From NCBI GenBank assembly GCA_913057985.1, contig CAJXPL010000009.1, positions 1 through 64,000 on the forward strand: a stretch of DNA of 64,000 nt, read 5' to 3'. Source of the DNA: an uncultured Synechococcus sp. (GTDB taxonomy: Bacteria > Cyanobacteriota > Cyanobacteriia > PCC-6307 > Cyanobiaceae). Each line of letters begins with the position of its first letter. Within the stretch, counting starts at the first letter, position 1. The notes under the pieces are model-generated. The model was not told the DNA's origin and did not search any database. It saw only the letters and a list, made by a program, of their open reading frames with translations. The position numbers were made by a program, and so were the translations under genes. Positions 1 to 9,819 of the stretch are shown here, piece by piece.

Positions 1-595
1 TTCCCCGCAGAACCTCAAGGGGATCTCCGGCCGGCACCTGAGCGGGATCAAGATCCACCAGCCCAGTGGGGGCAGCAACGGTGCTGGGCTGCGTGGCCAG
101 CACCTGACCACGCCAGTTGCGAAGGAAGGGGCCATAGACGCGGTAAGGATCACCACCGCCGGTCTTGAGCAGCTCAGGAGCGATCAGCAACTGATCCCAA
201 TCCACCACCACCTTTCGGCCGTCCGCCTGCAACTTCTTGGCCACCTGGCGGTCGCGCTCACGGGAGTAAGGCTCCACATCACGGTTCCACACCACGGCCT
301 CAGCATCGATCTGCTGTGCCAACTGCGGCAAGACCGCCACCGGGTCGCCCTCCAGCACCAGCAGCCTGCTACCGGCATCACGCCAGCGCTGCTGCAATTC
401 CACCAGGCTTTCGATCAGGAACCACAGCCGTGCCGGCGCCATCGGCGGCAAATGCTCCGGCGGGTTGATCACCTTGGGGTCGAGCACGTAGACCCCCGTC
501 ACAGCCGGACTGATTTCGGCAGCAGCGATCAAACCAAGGTTGTCCGCCAGGCGCAGATCGCGGCGGTGCCAGAACAGAACGCGAGAGGTGATCAT
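1..595 (-). CDS. phrB: Deoxyribodipyrimidine photolyase, N-terminal part (partial)
   Basis: The N-terminal ~198 residues of a DNA photolyase/cryptochrome-family protein; the C-terminal FAD-binding half lies outside the window. The opening carries the family hallmark SRVLFWHRRDLRLADN, followed by the Rossmann-like antenna-chromophore domain (VYVLDPKVINPP, then VVWNRDVEPYSRERD, then GDPYRVYGPFLRNW). In this family the enzyme uses light to split UV-induced pyrimidine dimers. The ATG at 595 overlaps the stop codon of the upstream Nudix gene by one base (TGATG), so the two are translationally coupled. A cryptochrome without repair activity cannot be excluded, because the FAD-pocket residues are not visible here. 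Confidence 0.93.
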   Translation of the reverse strand, partial: MITSRVLFWHRRDLRLADNLGLIAAAEISPAVTGVYVLDPKVINPPEHLPPMAPARLWFLIESLVELQQRWRDAGSRLLVLEGDPVAVLPQLAQQIDAEAVVWNRDVEPYSRERDRQVAKKLQADGRKVVVDWDQLLIAPELLKTGGGDPYRVYGPFLRNWRGQVLATQPSTVAAPTGLVDLDPAQVPAGDPLEVLRG

Positions 596-1155
596 CAGAG
601 GCCGAGAAGCTGCTTGGCGCGGAACCAGGCGGTGACGCTTTTGCCATCGAGCCATTCATCGCCGGATGCCAGGGCTGCGTCCAACTGCGCTGGACTCATC
701 AACACCACCTCCAGGTCCTCGTCGTCGTCCCCCGCCGGCGGGTTCTCCAACGCGGTGAGCTCCCGCGCCAGGAAGCAATGAATCACCTCATCGGAATAGC
801 CCGGGCAAGGGAGCATCGGCCCCAGGGCATCCCAACGCTCTGCGCTGTAGCCGGCTTCTTCTCCCAACTCCCGCCGCATCGATTCCAGGGGGTCTTCCCC
901 CTCCTCCAGGGTGCCGGCGGGGAACTCCAGCAAACGGGCTTGAACCGCGAAGCGGTACTGACGCAGCAGCACCACGTGGCCGTTGTCGGTGATCGGCACT
1001 GCCAGGGAAGCGCCAGGGTGGCGAATCATCCCGAAGGTGGCCTCCACCCCCATCGGCAGCTTGATCCGGTTGCGCTCAAAACGGAGTTTGCCCACATCCA
1101 CCGCCTCAACGGTGTCCAATAGCTCGAAAGGCTCTGGGGCCGGCAGCGGCGCCAT
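595..1155 (-). CDS. Nudix hydrolase, ADP-ribose pyrophosphatase-like
   Basis: A 186-residue Nudix hydrolase. Residues 81-103 match the full Nudix box GX5EX7REUXEEXG: G81, E87, R95-E96, E99-E100 and G102 are all present, so the metal-binding helix looks intact. A PCPGYSDE segment shortly after the box resembles the region that follows it in ADP-ribose pyrophosphatases, so hydrolysis of ADP-ribose or a similar nucleoside diphosphate sugar is the best guess. The substrate is inferred, not shown. The gene sits 18 bases downstream of folK and overlaps the photolyase start by one base, suggesting a folK-nudix-phrB operon. Confidence 0.9.
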   Translation of the reverse strand: MAPLPAPEPFELLDTVEAVDVGKLRFERNRIKLPMGVEATFGMIRHPGASLAVPITDNGHVVLLRQYRFAVQARLLEFPAGTLEEGEDPLESMRRELGEEAGYSAERWDALGPMLPCPGYSDEVIHCFLARELTALENPPAGDDDEDLEVVLMSPAQLDAALASGDEWLDGKSVTAWFRAKQLLGL

Positions 1156-1173
1156 TTCATCAAGCGAGAAGGC

Positions 1174-1656
1174 TCACCAGCATGGCGGGTGAATGGCTTG
1201 CATCGCCTGAAGCAGCGGCTCCAGCACAAAGCTGCGCAGGTGCATCCGCGGATGGGGCAGCACCAAACGGGGGTGTTCGAGCCGCAATTCACCCCAAAAC
1301 AAGAGATCGAGATCGAGTGGGCGGGGTCCCCAACGCTGCTCCGCACAACGATCCCGACCAAAATCGTGTTCCAGAGACTGGAGCGCATCCAACAACTCCA
1401 AGGCGTGGGCCTCATTCGGCTGCGCCTTGATGCCCTTCACCAACATCACGGCATTGCAGTAAGGGGGCTGATCGGGGGGGCCGCCAACGGGGGCCGTGTA
1501 ATGAAGCAACGACCAAGAACAACGAAGCTCTTGGCCCGACCAAGTGGCGAAACATCGCTCCAGCAATGGCCGCACCGCCATCAATGTGCTGCGCGGCGCA
1601 CCAAACCGAGTGGGCCGGTTGGAGCCCAACGCCACGGCCAAGGGGCAGTTATCCAT
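1174..1656 (-). CDS. folK: 2-amino-4-hydroxy-6-hydroxymethyldihydropteridine pyrophosphokinase
   Basis: HPPK of folate synthesis, which transfers pyrophosphate from ATP to hydroxymethyl-dihydropterin. The segment RWGPRPLDLDLLFWGE matches the HPPK signature, including the two metal-binding Asp. The N-terminus VALGSN and the following CNAV region fit the family. I place the start at the ATG giving MDNCPLAVALGSN (160 residues, the usual size for a stand-alone HPPK); an in-frame start 21 bases upstream at 1677 adds seven residues of no recognisable role. First gene of a probable three-gene operon with the Nudix hydrolase and photolyase. Confidence 0.93.
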   Translation of the reverse strand: MDNCPLAVALGSNRPTRFGAPRSTLMAVRPLLERCFATWSGQELRCSWSLLHYTAPVGGPPDQPPYCNAVMLVKGIKAQPNEAHALELLDALQSLEHDFGRDRCAEQRWGPRPLDLDLLFWGELRLEHPRLVLPHPRMHLRSFVLEPLLQAMQAIHPPCW

Positions 1657-1792
1657 CGAGGCTGCATCGCAAAGCATTCAGATGGCCATGGAAGCGCCGC
1701 AAGGGGGCCAGCAGATTGCGCCAAGCCAACGCCAAACCCCACGAGCTGCCATGCCATGATCACGCCCCTAGGCAGCTTTTTCCAATCGGGCA

Positions 1793-3181
1793 ATGGTGTT
1801 TAGCCAATTTTTCTCCCGCTTTTCCTCCCGGAAAAAAGCTCCCAAGACAAGGAACGAAAAACCAACCAAGCAAAAGCCCAACGCCAAGAAAAAAAGCGCT
1901 CGAATCCTCCTACCTTCCAAAGACGAACACATTCGGCTCACACTCCAAGAAGCAGAAAAATACGCGGCACAGAAAAAATATAAACTCGCCATTCAAGCCA
2001 TCAACAAAGGGCTGAACGCAGGTCTTCCTACGCCTAAACTCCTGAACCAGAAGGCGCATTATCTTGCTGAAAGCGGAATTTACACGCCCGCCCAGGAGAT
2101 CTGGAAAAAACTAAAAAATGACCCCGACAATCCCGAACTTGCAGGCGATGCCGCGCAGTCTCTGAAGCTCTGCCAACAACGCCAAACCGCCCTCCCCAAG
2201 CAAACCAGAGCGCTGCTGAAATACTTCCACACACTCGCCAAGAACAAGCAACAACCACTCCAATTCATCCCCAAACCGAAGGACTGGAAAACCAACAATG
2301 ATCTGACCGCGATCATTGCCAAGGAGGCAGAGCATCTCCGCGGCAAGGGTCACGCCAAACTTTCGCAGCTGATTATTGAGCGTGCCCTCAGCGAAGGCTT
2401 TCGCTCCCCAACTGTTCTCCAACAACAGGCCCTCACCCTGGCCGTGAGCGGCAACCTTCAAGACGCCAAAGCGATTCTCAACAACCTCCTTAAAAACGAG
2501 AACACCCCGAAACTTAAACGGGGGATTCAGAAGTCTCTACAAGACCTCGATGCCGAACAAAAACAGTACTCAAAAAACCGATCACGCCACCTTCTCCTGC
2601 GCTGCAGCAACTACGCTTTAGCCAACAACTGGAAGCCTCAACACCTCCCCAAACTAGGGGCAAAAAAAGCCAAAACCTCAGATCCAGAGGCAAAAAAATT
2701 AACCATCAAAGAAATCAAGTCGATTGTGGATGCCGGAAAAAGCAAGGTTGCCCTTGGCATGATTGACATCCTATTTAAGTTTTACAACCACGCCCCACAG
2801 GCACTGCAACTGAAAGCCAAGACCCTCCTTGATTCCAATCAGATTGATTCCGCAATCGAAGCGTTGCAACCACTCCTGACATCGCAAAAATCTTCAGATG
2901 CAACCAAGGCCCTAAAGCTTGCGAGAAATGGAATTACTGAAAAAGCCAAACAGTTGAGTGAACAACAAACCGCCGATGAAGCCATTTCATTTTTCATCAA
3001 CAAACACCTCCAGCACGGCATCGCGCCTGAGTTCAACGATCAAATCGGCAGCATTCTGTCCAAATCATCCAATGAAGACACAGCCATCGGAGACCGAGAA
3101 CTCAGGCAACAGGAACTGCAGCTGCAATTCAATTCGGCCTTGATTGACCACCTGGAAGCCCGGCTGAAGAAAACTGCATAA
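1793..3181 (+). CDS. Lysine-rich helical-repeat (TPR-like) protein of unknown function
   Basis: A 462-residue protein I do not recognise. The first ~45 residues are extremely basic (runs such as KKAPKTRNEKPTKQKP). The rest is a series of helix pairs of TPR type: EAEKYAAQKKYKLAIQAINKGL near residue 53, a similar unit LSQLIIERALSEGF further on, then VALGMIDILFKFYNHAPQALQLKAKTLL and a last unit about DSAIEALQPLL. No catalytic motif, signal peptide or membrane segment is visible. Its base composition is more A-rich and Lys-rich than the flanking folK and chlD genes, which suggests a rapidly evolving or acquired gene. A tetratricopeptide scaffold is the only supportable reading. It is a single gene, divergent from folK and 50 bases upstream of chlD. 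Confidence 0.8.
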   Translation: MVFSQFFSRFSSRKKAPKTRNEKPTKQKPNAKKKSARILLPSKDEHIRLTLQEAEKYAAQKKYKLAIQAINKGLNAGLPTPKLLNQKAHYLAESGIYTPAQEIWKKLKNDPDNPELAGDAAQSLKLCQQRQTALPKQTRALLKYFHTLAKNKQQPLQFIPKPKDWKTNNDLTAIIAKEAEHLRGKGHAKLSQLIIERALSEGFRSPTVLQQQALTLAVSGNLQDAKAILNNLLKNENTPKLKRGIQKSLQDLDAEQKQYSKNRSRHLLLRCSNYALANNWKPQHLPKLGAKKAKTSDPEAKKLTIKEIKSIVDAGKSKVALGMIDILFKFYNHAPQALQLKAKTLLDSNQIDSAIEALQPLLTSQKSSDATKALKLARNGITEKAKQLSEQQTADEAISFFINKHLQHGIAPEFNDQIGSILSKSSNEDTAIGDRELRQQELQLQFNSALIDHLEARLKKTA

Positions 3182-3231
3182 AGTTCCGCTGTCATCAGCG
3201 AGACTGTCACGCATAAACGTCTGAATGCCCC

Positions 3232-5340
3232 ATGGTGGCGAGCGGTGTAGCAATCAAGGACGACCAGGCAACCCGCGCCTTTCCCCTCGCCGCCATTACT
3301 GGGCACGGGACCCTCAAGCTCGCCCTCCTTCTAGCGGCGGTCGACCCGGGCCTTGGGGGCGTCGTGATCGCAGGTGGACGCGGCACCGGCAAATCAGTGT
3401 TGGCACGGGGCCTGCATGCCCTGCTCCCCCCGATCGACATCCTCGACACCGAAGGTGGTGTGGGCCGCAACCTCGACCCACAGAAACCTGAGGAGTGGGA
3501 CGACGCCACCCGGGAGCCCATCAACGGCGAAGCACCCTCCACGGTGATTCCCGCCCCATTCGTGCAGATCCCCCTCGGCATCACCGAAGACCGGCTGGTG
3601 GGAGCTGTGGATGTGGCCGCCTCCCTGTCTAGCGGCAGCGCCGTCTTTCAGCCCGGCCTGCTGGCAGACGCCCACCGTGGGGTTCTCTACGTCGACGAAC
3701 TCAATCTTCTGGATGACGGCATCGTCAACTTGATGCTGGCGGCCGTGGGGAGCGGCGAAAACCGCGTTGAGCGGGAAGGTCTCAGCCTCAGCCACCCCTG
3801 CCGGCCACTGCTGATCGCCACCTACAACCCCGAGGAGGGCAACGTCCGCGATCACTTGCTGGATCGCTTCGCCATCGCACTCTCGGCCAACCAGCTGGTG
3901 AGCACCGAGCAGCGGGTGGAGATCACCAACGCGGTGATCAGCCATGGCCAATGCAGCCGCAGCTTTGCCGAAAAGTGGAGCGAGGAGACCGACGCCCTGG
4001 CCACCCAACTGCTGCTGGCGCGCCAGTGGTTGCCGGATGTGCAGATCAACGGCGAGCAAATCGAATACCTCGTCACCGAAGCCATCCGCGGCGGCGTGGA
4101 AGGGCATCGCTCCGAGCTCTACGCCGTGCGCGTCGCCAAGGCCCATGCCGCCCTCAGCGGTCGGGATCAGGTGGACGCCGACGACCTGCAGGTGGCCGTC
4201 GCCCTGGTGATCGCGCCGCGGGCTTCTCAGATGCCGCCACCGGACCAGCAGATGGAACCACCGCCGCCGCAGGACCAGGAGCCGCCGCCACCGCCCCAAG
4301 ACCAGGGCGATCAGCAGCAGGACAATCCACCCCCACCGCCGGAGGGATCCGGCGAAGAGGAAAACGATCCGCCGGAGGACAACAGCGAAGACGACAACAG
4401 CGAAGATGACGAAGACGACGGCGAGGAGGATCAGGCTCCACCGGCAGTGCCTGAAGAGTTCATGCTCGATCCCGAAGCGATCGAGGTGGATCCCGATCTG
4501 CTGCTTTTTAATGCTGCCAAGGCAAAAAGCGGCAACAGCGGCAGCCGTTCGGTGGTGCTCAGCGACAGCCGCGGTCGCTACGTGAAGCCGATGCTGCCCC
4601 GCGGTCCGGTCCGCCGGATCGCCGTGGACGCGACCCTACGGGCCGCCGCGCCGTACCAGAAAATCCGGCGAGAACGGGAACCGGGCCGCTCGGTGATCGT
4701 GGAGGAGGGCGATCTGCGCGCCAAGTTGCTGCAGCGCAAGGCCGGAGCTCTTGTGGTGTTCCTGGTGGATGCCAGCGGCTCGATGGCCCTCAACCGGATG
4801 CAGAGCGCCAAGGGCGCCGTGATCCGTCTGCTCACCGAGGCCTACGAAAACCGCGATGAAGTGGCCCTGATCCCCTTCCGCGGCGACCAAGCCGAAGTGC
4901 TGCTGCCACCCACCCGCTCGATCACGGCGGCCCGCCGCCGGCTGGAGTCGATGCCCTGCGGCGGTGGTTCACCGCTGGCCCACGGCCTCACCCAGGCCGC
5001 CCGCGTCGGCGCCAATGCCCTGGCCACCGGCGATCTCGGCCAGGTGGTGGTGGTGGCGATCACCGACGGTCGCGGCAACGTGCCCCTGAGTACGTCGCTG
5101 GGCCAGCCGGAACTGGAGGGCGAGGAGAAGCCCGACCTCAAACAGGAGGTGCTGGATGTGGCGGCTCGCTACCGGATGCTGGGGATCAAGCTGCTGGTGA
5201 TCGACACCGAGCGCAAGTTCATCGGCAGTGGCATGGGCAAGGACCTCGCCGAAGCCGCCGGTGGCAAGTACGTGCAGCTGCCTAAGGCCAGCGATCAAGC
5301 GATTGCAGCGGTGGCGATGGACGCGATCAGCTCCATCTAA
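3232..5340 (+). CDS. chlD: Magnesium chelatase subunit D
   Basis: A 702-residue ChlD, the AAA+/integrin-domain subunit of Mg-chelatase, which with ChlI and ChlH inserts Mg2+ into protoporphyrin IX at the branch to chlorophyll. Residues ~48-55 (GGRGTGKS) are an intact Walker A and ~151-163 ([13 protein letters not shown]) a Walker B. Residues ~333-408 form the family's Pro-rich then Asp/Glu-rich linker. The C-terminal von Willebrand A domain has the MIDAS motif DASGSM near residue 513 and AITDGRGN further on. The start gives [11 protein letters not shown]; the N-terminus could be a few residues shorter. It converges on the mlaD-like gene, with 50 bases between stops. Confidence 0.97.
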   Translation: MVASGVAIKDDQATRAFPLAAITGHGTLKLALLLAAVDPGLGGVVIAGGRGTGKSVLARGLHALLPPIDILDTEGGVGRNLDPQKPEEWDDATREPINGEAPSTVIPAPFVQIPLGITEDRLVGAVDVAASLSSGSAVFQPGLLADAHRGVLYVDELNLLDDGIVNLMLAAVGSGENRVEREGLSLSHPCRPLLIATYNPEEGNVRDHLLDRFAIALSANQLVSTEQRVEITNAVISHGQCSRSFAEKWSEETDALATQLLLARQWLPDVQINGEQIEYLVTEAIRGGVEGHRSELYAVRVAKAHAALSGRDQVDADDLQVAVALVIAPRASQMPPPDQQMEPPPPQDQEPPPPPQDQGDQQQDNPPPPPEGSGEEENDPPEDNSEDDNSEDDEDDGEEDQAPPAVPEEFMLDPEAIEVDPDLLLFNAAKAKSGNSGSRSVVLSDSRGRYVKPMLPRGPVRRIAVDATLRAAAPYQKIRREREPGRSVIVEEGDLRAKLLQRKAGALVVFLVDASGSMALNRMQSAKGAVIRLLTEAYENRDEVALIPFRGDQAEVLLPPTRSITAARRRLESMPCGGGSPLAHGLTQAARVGANALATGDLGQVVVVAITDGRGNVPLSTSLGQPELEGEEKPDLKQEVLDVAARYRMLGIKLLVIDTERKFIGSGMGKDLAEAAGGKYVQLPKASDQAIAAVAMDAISSI

Positions 5341-5390
5341 ACGGCACGATATCGAGTCGAAATCGCGTAGATCTTGTACCGAAATCGTGC

Positions 5391-6251
5391 CTATTCGGCG
5401 GTTTGGGCCGGATAGATTTCACCAAACAGCTCACCCAGGCCGATGGTGAGATTGCGCACGCCCTTCATGAACTCAGGATCACTCGTGAGTTGAGCGACAT
5501 CGCCACCGACAGCATTGATCTTGGCCGTGAGCTGGGCGGCATTGGCGGCCGTCTGCTTGAGCTCACCCACCGTCTGAGGATTGTCGAGGGAGGAGACAAT
5601 GTTGTTCATGTGAGCCGTAGCCTCCTCCAGATTGCGAATCACGGGAGCGGCCTTGGCCAGTTCGTCCTGCAGCTGCACCGTCAGCGCCTGGAATTCCTTT
5701 GTGGTGGCCTCAATCTGCTCAAGCGAGGCCGCCACATTGGGGATCACTCGTTCGTCCTGAACCTGTGCCAGCAGCTCCTGCATGGTTGCGGTCACGGTGG
5801 AGAGACTGGGGACTTCTTGTCCCACAACAGTTCCACCGTCGCAAAGCTGAAGCGTTGGCTGGCAATCGGCCCCGCGGGGTAACGGTGCGTTCTTGGGAAG
5901 GGGAGGTCCACCGCTGACCAGTGCCACCTGGGCGTCACCACCCAGCAGCGAGCCTGCCCCCACCGTTGCTGTCACAGGGAGAGGCAGGCGCAGATCACCT
6001 TTGTTGATCTCAAGCTCAGCCACCACAGCCTCAGGGGTGACCGCAATCGAGCGCACCGAGCCCACCAGGATGCCCCGATAGGTGACGGGGGATCGCTCCG
6101 CCAGACCCGCCGCATCGTTGAAACGGGCCGTCAAGGACCAGTGGCTGGCCCCCAAACGAACCCCCCTGAGCCAAAGTGCCGTTGAAGCAAATCCGATGAT
6201 GCCGCCAATCACCGTGAATCCGACGATGGCATCACGAACGCTGCGTCGCAT
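5391..6251 (-). CDS. MCE-family (MlaD/TGD2-like) lipid-transport protein
   Basis: A 286-residue MCE-domain protein, the periplasmic lipid-binding component of an Mla/TGD-type ABC transporter. Residues ~8-28 (IVGFTVIGGIIGFASTALWL) form one N-terminal membrane anchor. The MCE domain follows at ~36-115 (ARFNDAAGLAERSPVTYRG, then VGAGSLLGGDAQVAL). The C-terminal half is helical and coiled-coil-like, with repeated AAxLTAKI-type heptads, as in chloroplast TGD2. The gene starts 5 bases after the stop of the ATPase gene, so the two are one operon. A permease (MlaE/TGD1) is not present nearby and must be encoded elsewhere. The likely role is phospholipid movement between envelope membranes; the direction cannot be told from sequence. 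Confidence 0.9.
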   Translation of the reverse strand: MRRSVRDAIVGFTVIGGIIGFASTALWLRGVRLGASHWSLTARFNDAAGLAERSPVTYRGILVGSVRSIAVTPEAVVAELEINKGDLRLPLPVTATVGAGSLLGGDAQVALVSGGPPLPKNAPLPRGADCQPTLQLCDGGTVVGQEVPSLSTVTATMQELLAQVQDERVIPNVAASLEQIEATTKEFQALTVQLQDELAKAAPVIRNLEEATAHMNNIVSSLDNPQTVGELKQTAANAAQLTAKINAVGGDVAQLTSDPEFMKGVRNLTIGLGELFGEIYPAQTAE

Positions 6252-6256
6252 GGTGG

Positions 6257-7015
6257 TTAGTGCTCCGCCGGTTGCATCGGTCCGCGCAGGCTACCCGTCC
6301 TGAACTGGACGACATAGGGGTTGTCTGTGCTGCGGAACGCATCCACCGAGCCTTCCCACCGGAACTGACCGTCGTAAAGCATCACCACCCGTTCCGCAGA
6401 GCGTTCAATCGTGCTGCGCACGTGGCTCACCACCACCGAACATCCCTGGGCCACGGTGGTGGTTTTCACAATCAAGTCTTCGATCCGCGTGCAAGCCACG
6501 GGGTCGAGCCCTGCGGTGGGCTCGTCGTACAACAGCAAGGGCATCGACTGATCCCCCCGCTGAGGATCATCAATCAGGGCACGGGCAAAGCTCACCCGCT
6601 TCTGCATGCCACCACTCAATTCACCTGCATAGAGGTGAGCCACGTCGTAGAGCCCCACCGCCTCCAGACAGGCACGCACACGATCACGAATCTCCTGCCG
6701 CGACAGCTGCGCCCGTTCCCGCAAGAGGAAGCCGACGTTCTCTTCAACCGTGAGCGATGCCAACAGAGCGGGGTTTTGAAACACCAGCCGCACGTCCGGT
6801 GGATCGGCCTGGTCCAACCGCAGGTAGGTCTGCGGTTGGTTGAACAAGCGCAGTTCACCACTGGTGGGCAACTGCAAACCAGCCAGCAGGCGCAGCACTG
6901 TTGACTTGCCAGCCCCCGATGGACCCACCACGGCCAAGCGCTCCCCCGCCCGCAGGGTCAGGTTGACCCGATCCAGAACAGGCCGAGCTCCCCACTGCAT
7001 CGTGAGGTCCCGCAT
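6257..7015 (-). CDS. ABC transporter ATPase, MlaF/TGD3-like
   Basis: The ATP-binding subunit paired with the MCE protein. It has Walker A GPSGAGKST, an LSGGMQKR signature, Walker B LLLYDEPTAGLDP and an H-loop VVVSHVRS, so it should be a competent ATPase. The GG-M-QKR form of the signature and the operon partner place it in the Mla/TGD group. I start it at the ATG of MRDLTMQWGARP (252 residues); a GTG two codons upstream is equally possible. The frame is open up to 7147, but a start there would run into the 5' end of the divergent YvcK gene. Confidence 0.9.
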   Translation of the reverse strand: MRDLTMQWGARPVLDRVNLTLRAGERLAVVGPSGAGKSTVLRLLAGLQLPTSGELRLFNQPQTYLRLDQADPPDVRLVFQNPALLASLTVEENVGFLLRERAQLSRQEIRDRVRACLEAVGLYDVAHLYAGELSGGMQKRVSFARALIDDPQRGDQSMPLLLYDEPTAGLDPVACTRIEDLIVKTTTVAQGCSVVVSHVRSTIERSAERVVMLYDGQFRWEGSVDAFRSTDNPYVVQFRTGSLRGPMQPAEH

Positions 7016-7164
7016 CTCCACGACGGATTGAAGCTGCGGCAAAGTCTGGGCCGAAAAACACAGACATCCTGCCGCCTTTCCACAAGCTCCGTACAGTTCG
7101 GTGAACTTGCGAATCAAGCCGTTCCTTGGCGCGAAAGCCCCCAACAAGCAGACGCCAAGCCCGG

Positions 7165-8520
7165 ATGATGCGCGATCAGCGGCGACGGGATCTGATGACC
7201 CGATCCCAACGGGCCGTGCGCTGGTTGCAACCTGGCCTGGTCGTCAAACGCTGGCTGCTCACCTCCGGCCTGGGCCTGTTGATGGCGCTGCTGGGGGCCG
7301 CCGTCTGGGCCGACCTGAAGCCGATCTACTGGATTCTGGAAACGCTGAGCTGGCTGCTGAGCAGCCTCACCACCGTGTTGCCCCGGGAGATCACCGGCCC
7401 GCTGGTGGTGCTCATCGGCAGCGGTCTTTTGCTCTGGGGGCAAAGCCGCAGCTTCGGCTCAATTCAACAGGCTCTCGCTCCCGACAAAGACACCGTGCTG
7501 GTGGATGCCCTGCGGGCCAAAAGCCGCTTGAACAGGGGGCCCAACATCGTGGCTATCGGCGGAGGGACAGGCCTATCAACCTTGCTGAGCGGTCTGAAGC
7601 GTTACAGCAGCCACATCACCGCCATCGTCACCGTCGCTGACGACGGCGGCAGCAGCGGGGTGCTCCGCCGGGAACTGGGGGTGCTTCCCCCGGGCGACAT
7701 CCGCAACTGCCTGGCCGCGCTGTCCACCGAAGAGCCACTGCTCACACGCCTGTTCCAATACCGCTTTGCGGCCGGGAGTGGTTTGGAGGGGCACAGCTTC
7801 GGCAATCTGTTCCTCTCTGCCCTCTCAGCGATCACGGGCAATCTCGAAACAGCCATCACCGCATCAAGTCGTGTGCTGGCCGTGCAAGGTCAGGTGGTGC
7901 CCGCCACCAACGTGGATGTGCAGCTCTGGGCCGAACTGGAAAACGGCCAACGGATCGAAGGCGAAAGCAACATCGGCCACGCCCCCAGCCCCATTGTTCG
8001 CCTGGGCTGCAGTCCTGAACGACCGCCGGCCCTGCCACGGGCACTCGAAGCGATCGCCAATGCCGACTTGATCGTGCTCGGACCAGGCAGCCTTTACACA
8101 TCCCTGCTCCCCAATCTGCTGGTGCCAGAACTGGTGGGCGCCATCAAACGCAGCAAGGCCCCCAGGCTCTACATCTGCAACCTGATGACGCAACCCGGCG
8201 AGACCGATGGCCTGGATGTGCGCGGTCACATCCGGGCGATCGAGGCACAGCTCGCCACTCTCGGCATTGAGCCCAGACTGTTCAATGCCGTCCTGGCCCA
8301 GGACGACCTGCCCGATTCAGACCTGGTGCGGTACTACCAAAGCCGCGGCGCTGATCCCGTGCGTTGCGATGCGGAAGGGCTCCGCTCAGACGGCTACGAC
8401 GTCACTCAGGCACCACTGCAGGGAGTAAGACCAACAGCAACGCTGCGCCACGATTCACGCAGCCTTGCCCTTGCGGTGATGCGCTTCTACCGAACCCATC
8501 GACGAGAACGCGATCAATAG
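7165..8520 (+). CDS. YvcK/CofD-like protein with N-terminal membrane segments
   Basis: A YvcK-family protein of about 450 residues. It begins with a basic segment and two hydrophobic helices ([19 protein letters not shown] and a segment ending in [13 protein letters not shown]), then a CofD-like Rossmann domain with [43 protein letters not shown] and [12 protein letters not shown]. YvcK proteins bind UDP-sugars and influence cell-envelope metabolism in other bacteria; the membrane-anchored form is common in cyanobacteria. The start is uncertain: ATG at 7165 is used here, TTG at 7126 and ATG at 7195 are in frame. Its 3' end overlaps the convergent ndhJ stop by 7 bases. Confidence 0.88.
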   Translation: MMRDQRRRDLMTRSQRAVRWLQPGLVVKRWLLTSGLGLLMALLGAAVWADLKPIYWILETLSWLLSSLTTVLPREITGPLVVLIGSGLLLWGQSRSFGSIQQALAPDKDTVLVDALRAKSRLNRGPNIVAIGGGTGLSTLLSGLKRYSSHITAIVTVADDGGSSGVLRRELGVLPPGDIRNCLAALSTEEPLLTRLFQYRFAAGSGLEGHSFGNLFLSALSAITGNLETAITASSRVLAVQGQVVPATNVDVQLWAELENGQRIEGESNIGHAPSPIVRLGCSPERPPALPRALEAIANADLIVLGPGSLYTSLLPNLLVPELVGAIKRSKAPRLYICNLMTQPGETDGLDVRGHIRAIEAQLATLGIEPRLFNAVLAQDDLPDSDLVRYYQSRGADPVRCDAEGLRSDGYDVTQAPLQGVRPTATLRHDSRSLALAVMRFYRTHRRERDQ

Positions 8521-9080
8521 GCGTCCTGCATTTCATAGAAATCAGGCTGGACGTAGTCCTTGCGCAACGGCCATCCTTTCCAGTCCTCAGGCATCAACAA
8601 GCGTTTGGGATGCGGATGGCCCTCGAATTGGATGCCGTACATGTCGAAGGTTTCCCGCTCCTGCCAATCAGCCCCACGGAAGAGCCCATAGATCGACGGA
8701 ATAGACGGAGTGCCTTCGCGGCTCAGAAACACTTTGATTCGAACCTCCCGCAGCTTGGCCGAGGGATCAGCCGCCATGGCTTCCACCTGTTCCGCCATCG
8801 CCAGGAAGTGATAGAAGCAAACCAGTTGCTCACCGGGGCCTTCGTCGTAGCCCCCTTGGCACTGGAGATAGTCGAAACCGTTGCTCTTGAGCGCCGCAGC
8901 GATCATCGGGAGAACCGCGGCGTCAACGCCGATCTGTTCAACACCGAGATGATCAGGCTCGAGGCTGTTGTGATCAAAGCCCTGCTTGTTCAGCCATTGG
9001 CTCACCGGACCAGGCTCGGGAGCAACAACCGCACCCGCGTCATCCGAGGCGGCTGTCTTCTTGGAAGGGGTTTCGCTCAT
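8514..9080 (-). CDS. ndhJ: NAD(P)H-quinone oxidoreductase subunit J
   Basis: A 188-residue NdhJ, the 30-kDa-type hydrophilic subunit of the NDH-1 complex used in respiration and cyclic electron flow at the thylakoid. Family landmarks are [40 protein letters not shown] and a final [17 protein letters not shown] block. The N-terminal ~30 residues ([16 protein letters not shown]) are low-complexity and probably disordered. It is the last gene of ndhC-ndhK-ndhJ; its ATG overlaps the ndhK stop in ATGA. Confidence 0.97.
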   Translation of the reverse strand: MSETPSKKTAASDDAGAVVAPEPGPVSQWLNKQGFDHNSLEPDHLGVEQIGVDAAVLPMIAAALKSNGFDYLQCQGGYDEGPGEQLVCFYHFLAMAEQVEAMAADPSAKLREVRIKVFLSREGTPSIPSIYGLFRGADWQERETFDMYGIQFEGHPHPKRLLMPEDWKGWPLRKDYVQPDFYEMQDAY

Positions 9081-9817
9081 GACTCGACAGGTTCAGCAGC
9101 AGGGGTGAGCACGGCGGCATCGGTGGCCAAAGTCTGACCGGCCGGCGCTGCAGCCAGGGCAGCTTTCTGAGATTCAGCCCGAAGGTAAGAACCTGTCACG
9201 ACAGGTTCAACGCGCTTCATCTGATGGGAGACCGTCATGTAGCGATGGGTCTGCTGGTGCTTGCGCCGCTCAGCCAGCGATTCATCCCCAACTTTCTTGC
9301 GCAGTTTGATCACGGCATCAAAGATGGCTTCGGGGCGAGGCGGACATCCCGGCAGGTAGAGATCCACCGGAATCAATTTGTCGACGCCGCGCACTGCAGT
9401 GGTGGAATCAGCGCTGAACATGCCGCCTGTGATGGTGCATGCACCCATGGCGATCACGTATTTCGGCTCGGGCATCTGCTCATAAAGCCGCACCAGGGCG
9501 GGTGCCATCTTCATGGTCACGGTTCCGGCCACAATCAGAAGGTCAGCCTGACGCGGAGAGCTACGGGGAACCAGACCGAAGCGGTCGAAATCGAAGCGAG
9601 ACCCGAGAAGCGCAGCAAATTCAATGAAGCAGCAGGCCGTCCCATAGAGAAGAGGCCAGAGACTGCTCAACCGAGCCCAGTTGTGCAGGTCATCCAGACT
9701 GGTGAGGATGACGTTCTCGCTGAGATCATTGGTGACCGTTGGGGCACCAATCGGACCGCAGCTGGCTTCGCGCAGATCGCGAACAGCAGCAATGGAGGGG
9801 GATGTGTTCTCAGACAT
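9077..9817 (-). CDS. ndhK: NAD(P)H-quinone oxidoreductase subunit K
   Basis: A 246-residue NdhK, which in this family holds the last iron-sulfur cluster (N2 type) of the NDH-1 chain. The four ligand cysteines are visible: the CC pair in [10 protein letters not shown], one in [10 protein letters not shown] and one in LPGCPPRPE. The start is the ATG giving [12 protein letters not shown]; an upstream in-frame codon at 9829 would overlap ndhC. The C-terminal ~40 residues are Ala-rich ([18 protein letters not shown]) and variable. It follows ndhC after 2 bases and overlaps ndhJ by 4. Confidence 0.97.
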   Translation of the reverse strand: MSENTSPSIAAVRDLREASCGPIGAPTVTNDLSENVILTSLDDLHNWARLSSLWPLLYGTACCFIEFAALLGSRFDFDRFGLVPRSSPRQADLLIVAGTVTMKMAPALVRLYEQMPEPKYVIAMGACTITGGMFSADSTTAVRGVDKLIPVDLYLPGCPPRPEAIFDAVIKLRKKVGDESLAERRKHQQTHRYMTVSHQMKRVEPVVTGSYLRAESQKAALAAAPAGQTLATDAAVLTPAAEPVES

Positions 9818-9819
9818 GA

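Noticed and set aside
3394-4299. Long minus-strand open frame over chlD
   Set aside because: Antisense to the AAA+ domain and linker of chlD, with low-complexity His/Gly content and no family match.
4222-4455. Repetitive CCG/CAG/GAC stretch resembling a DNA repeat
   Set aside because: It encodes the Pro-rich and acidic linker that ChlD proteins normally have, so it is explained by the protein.
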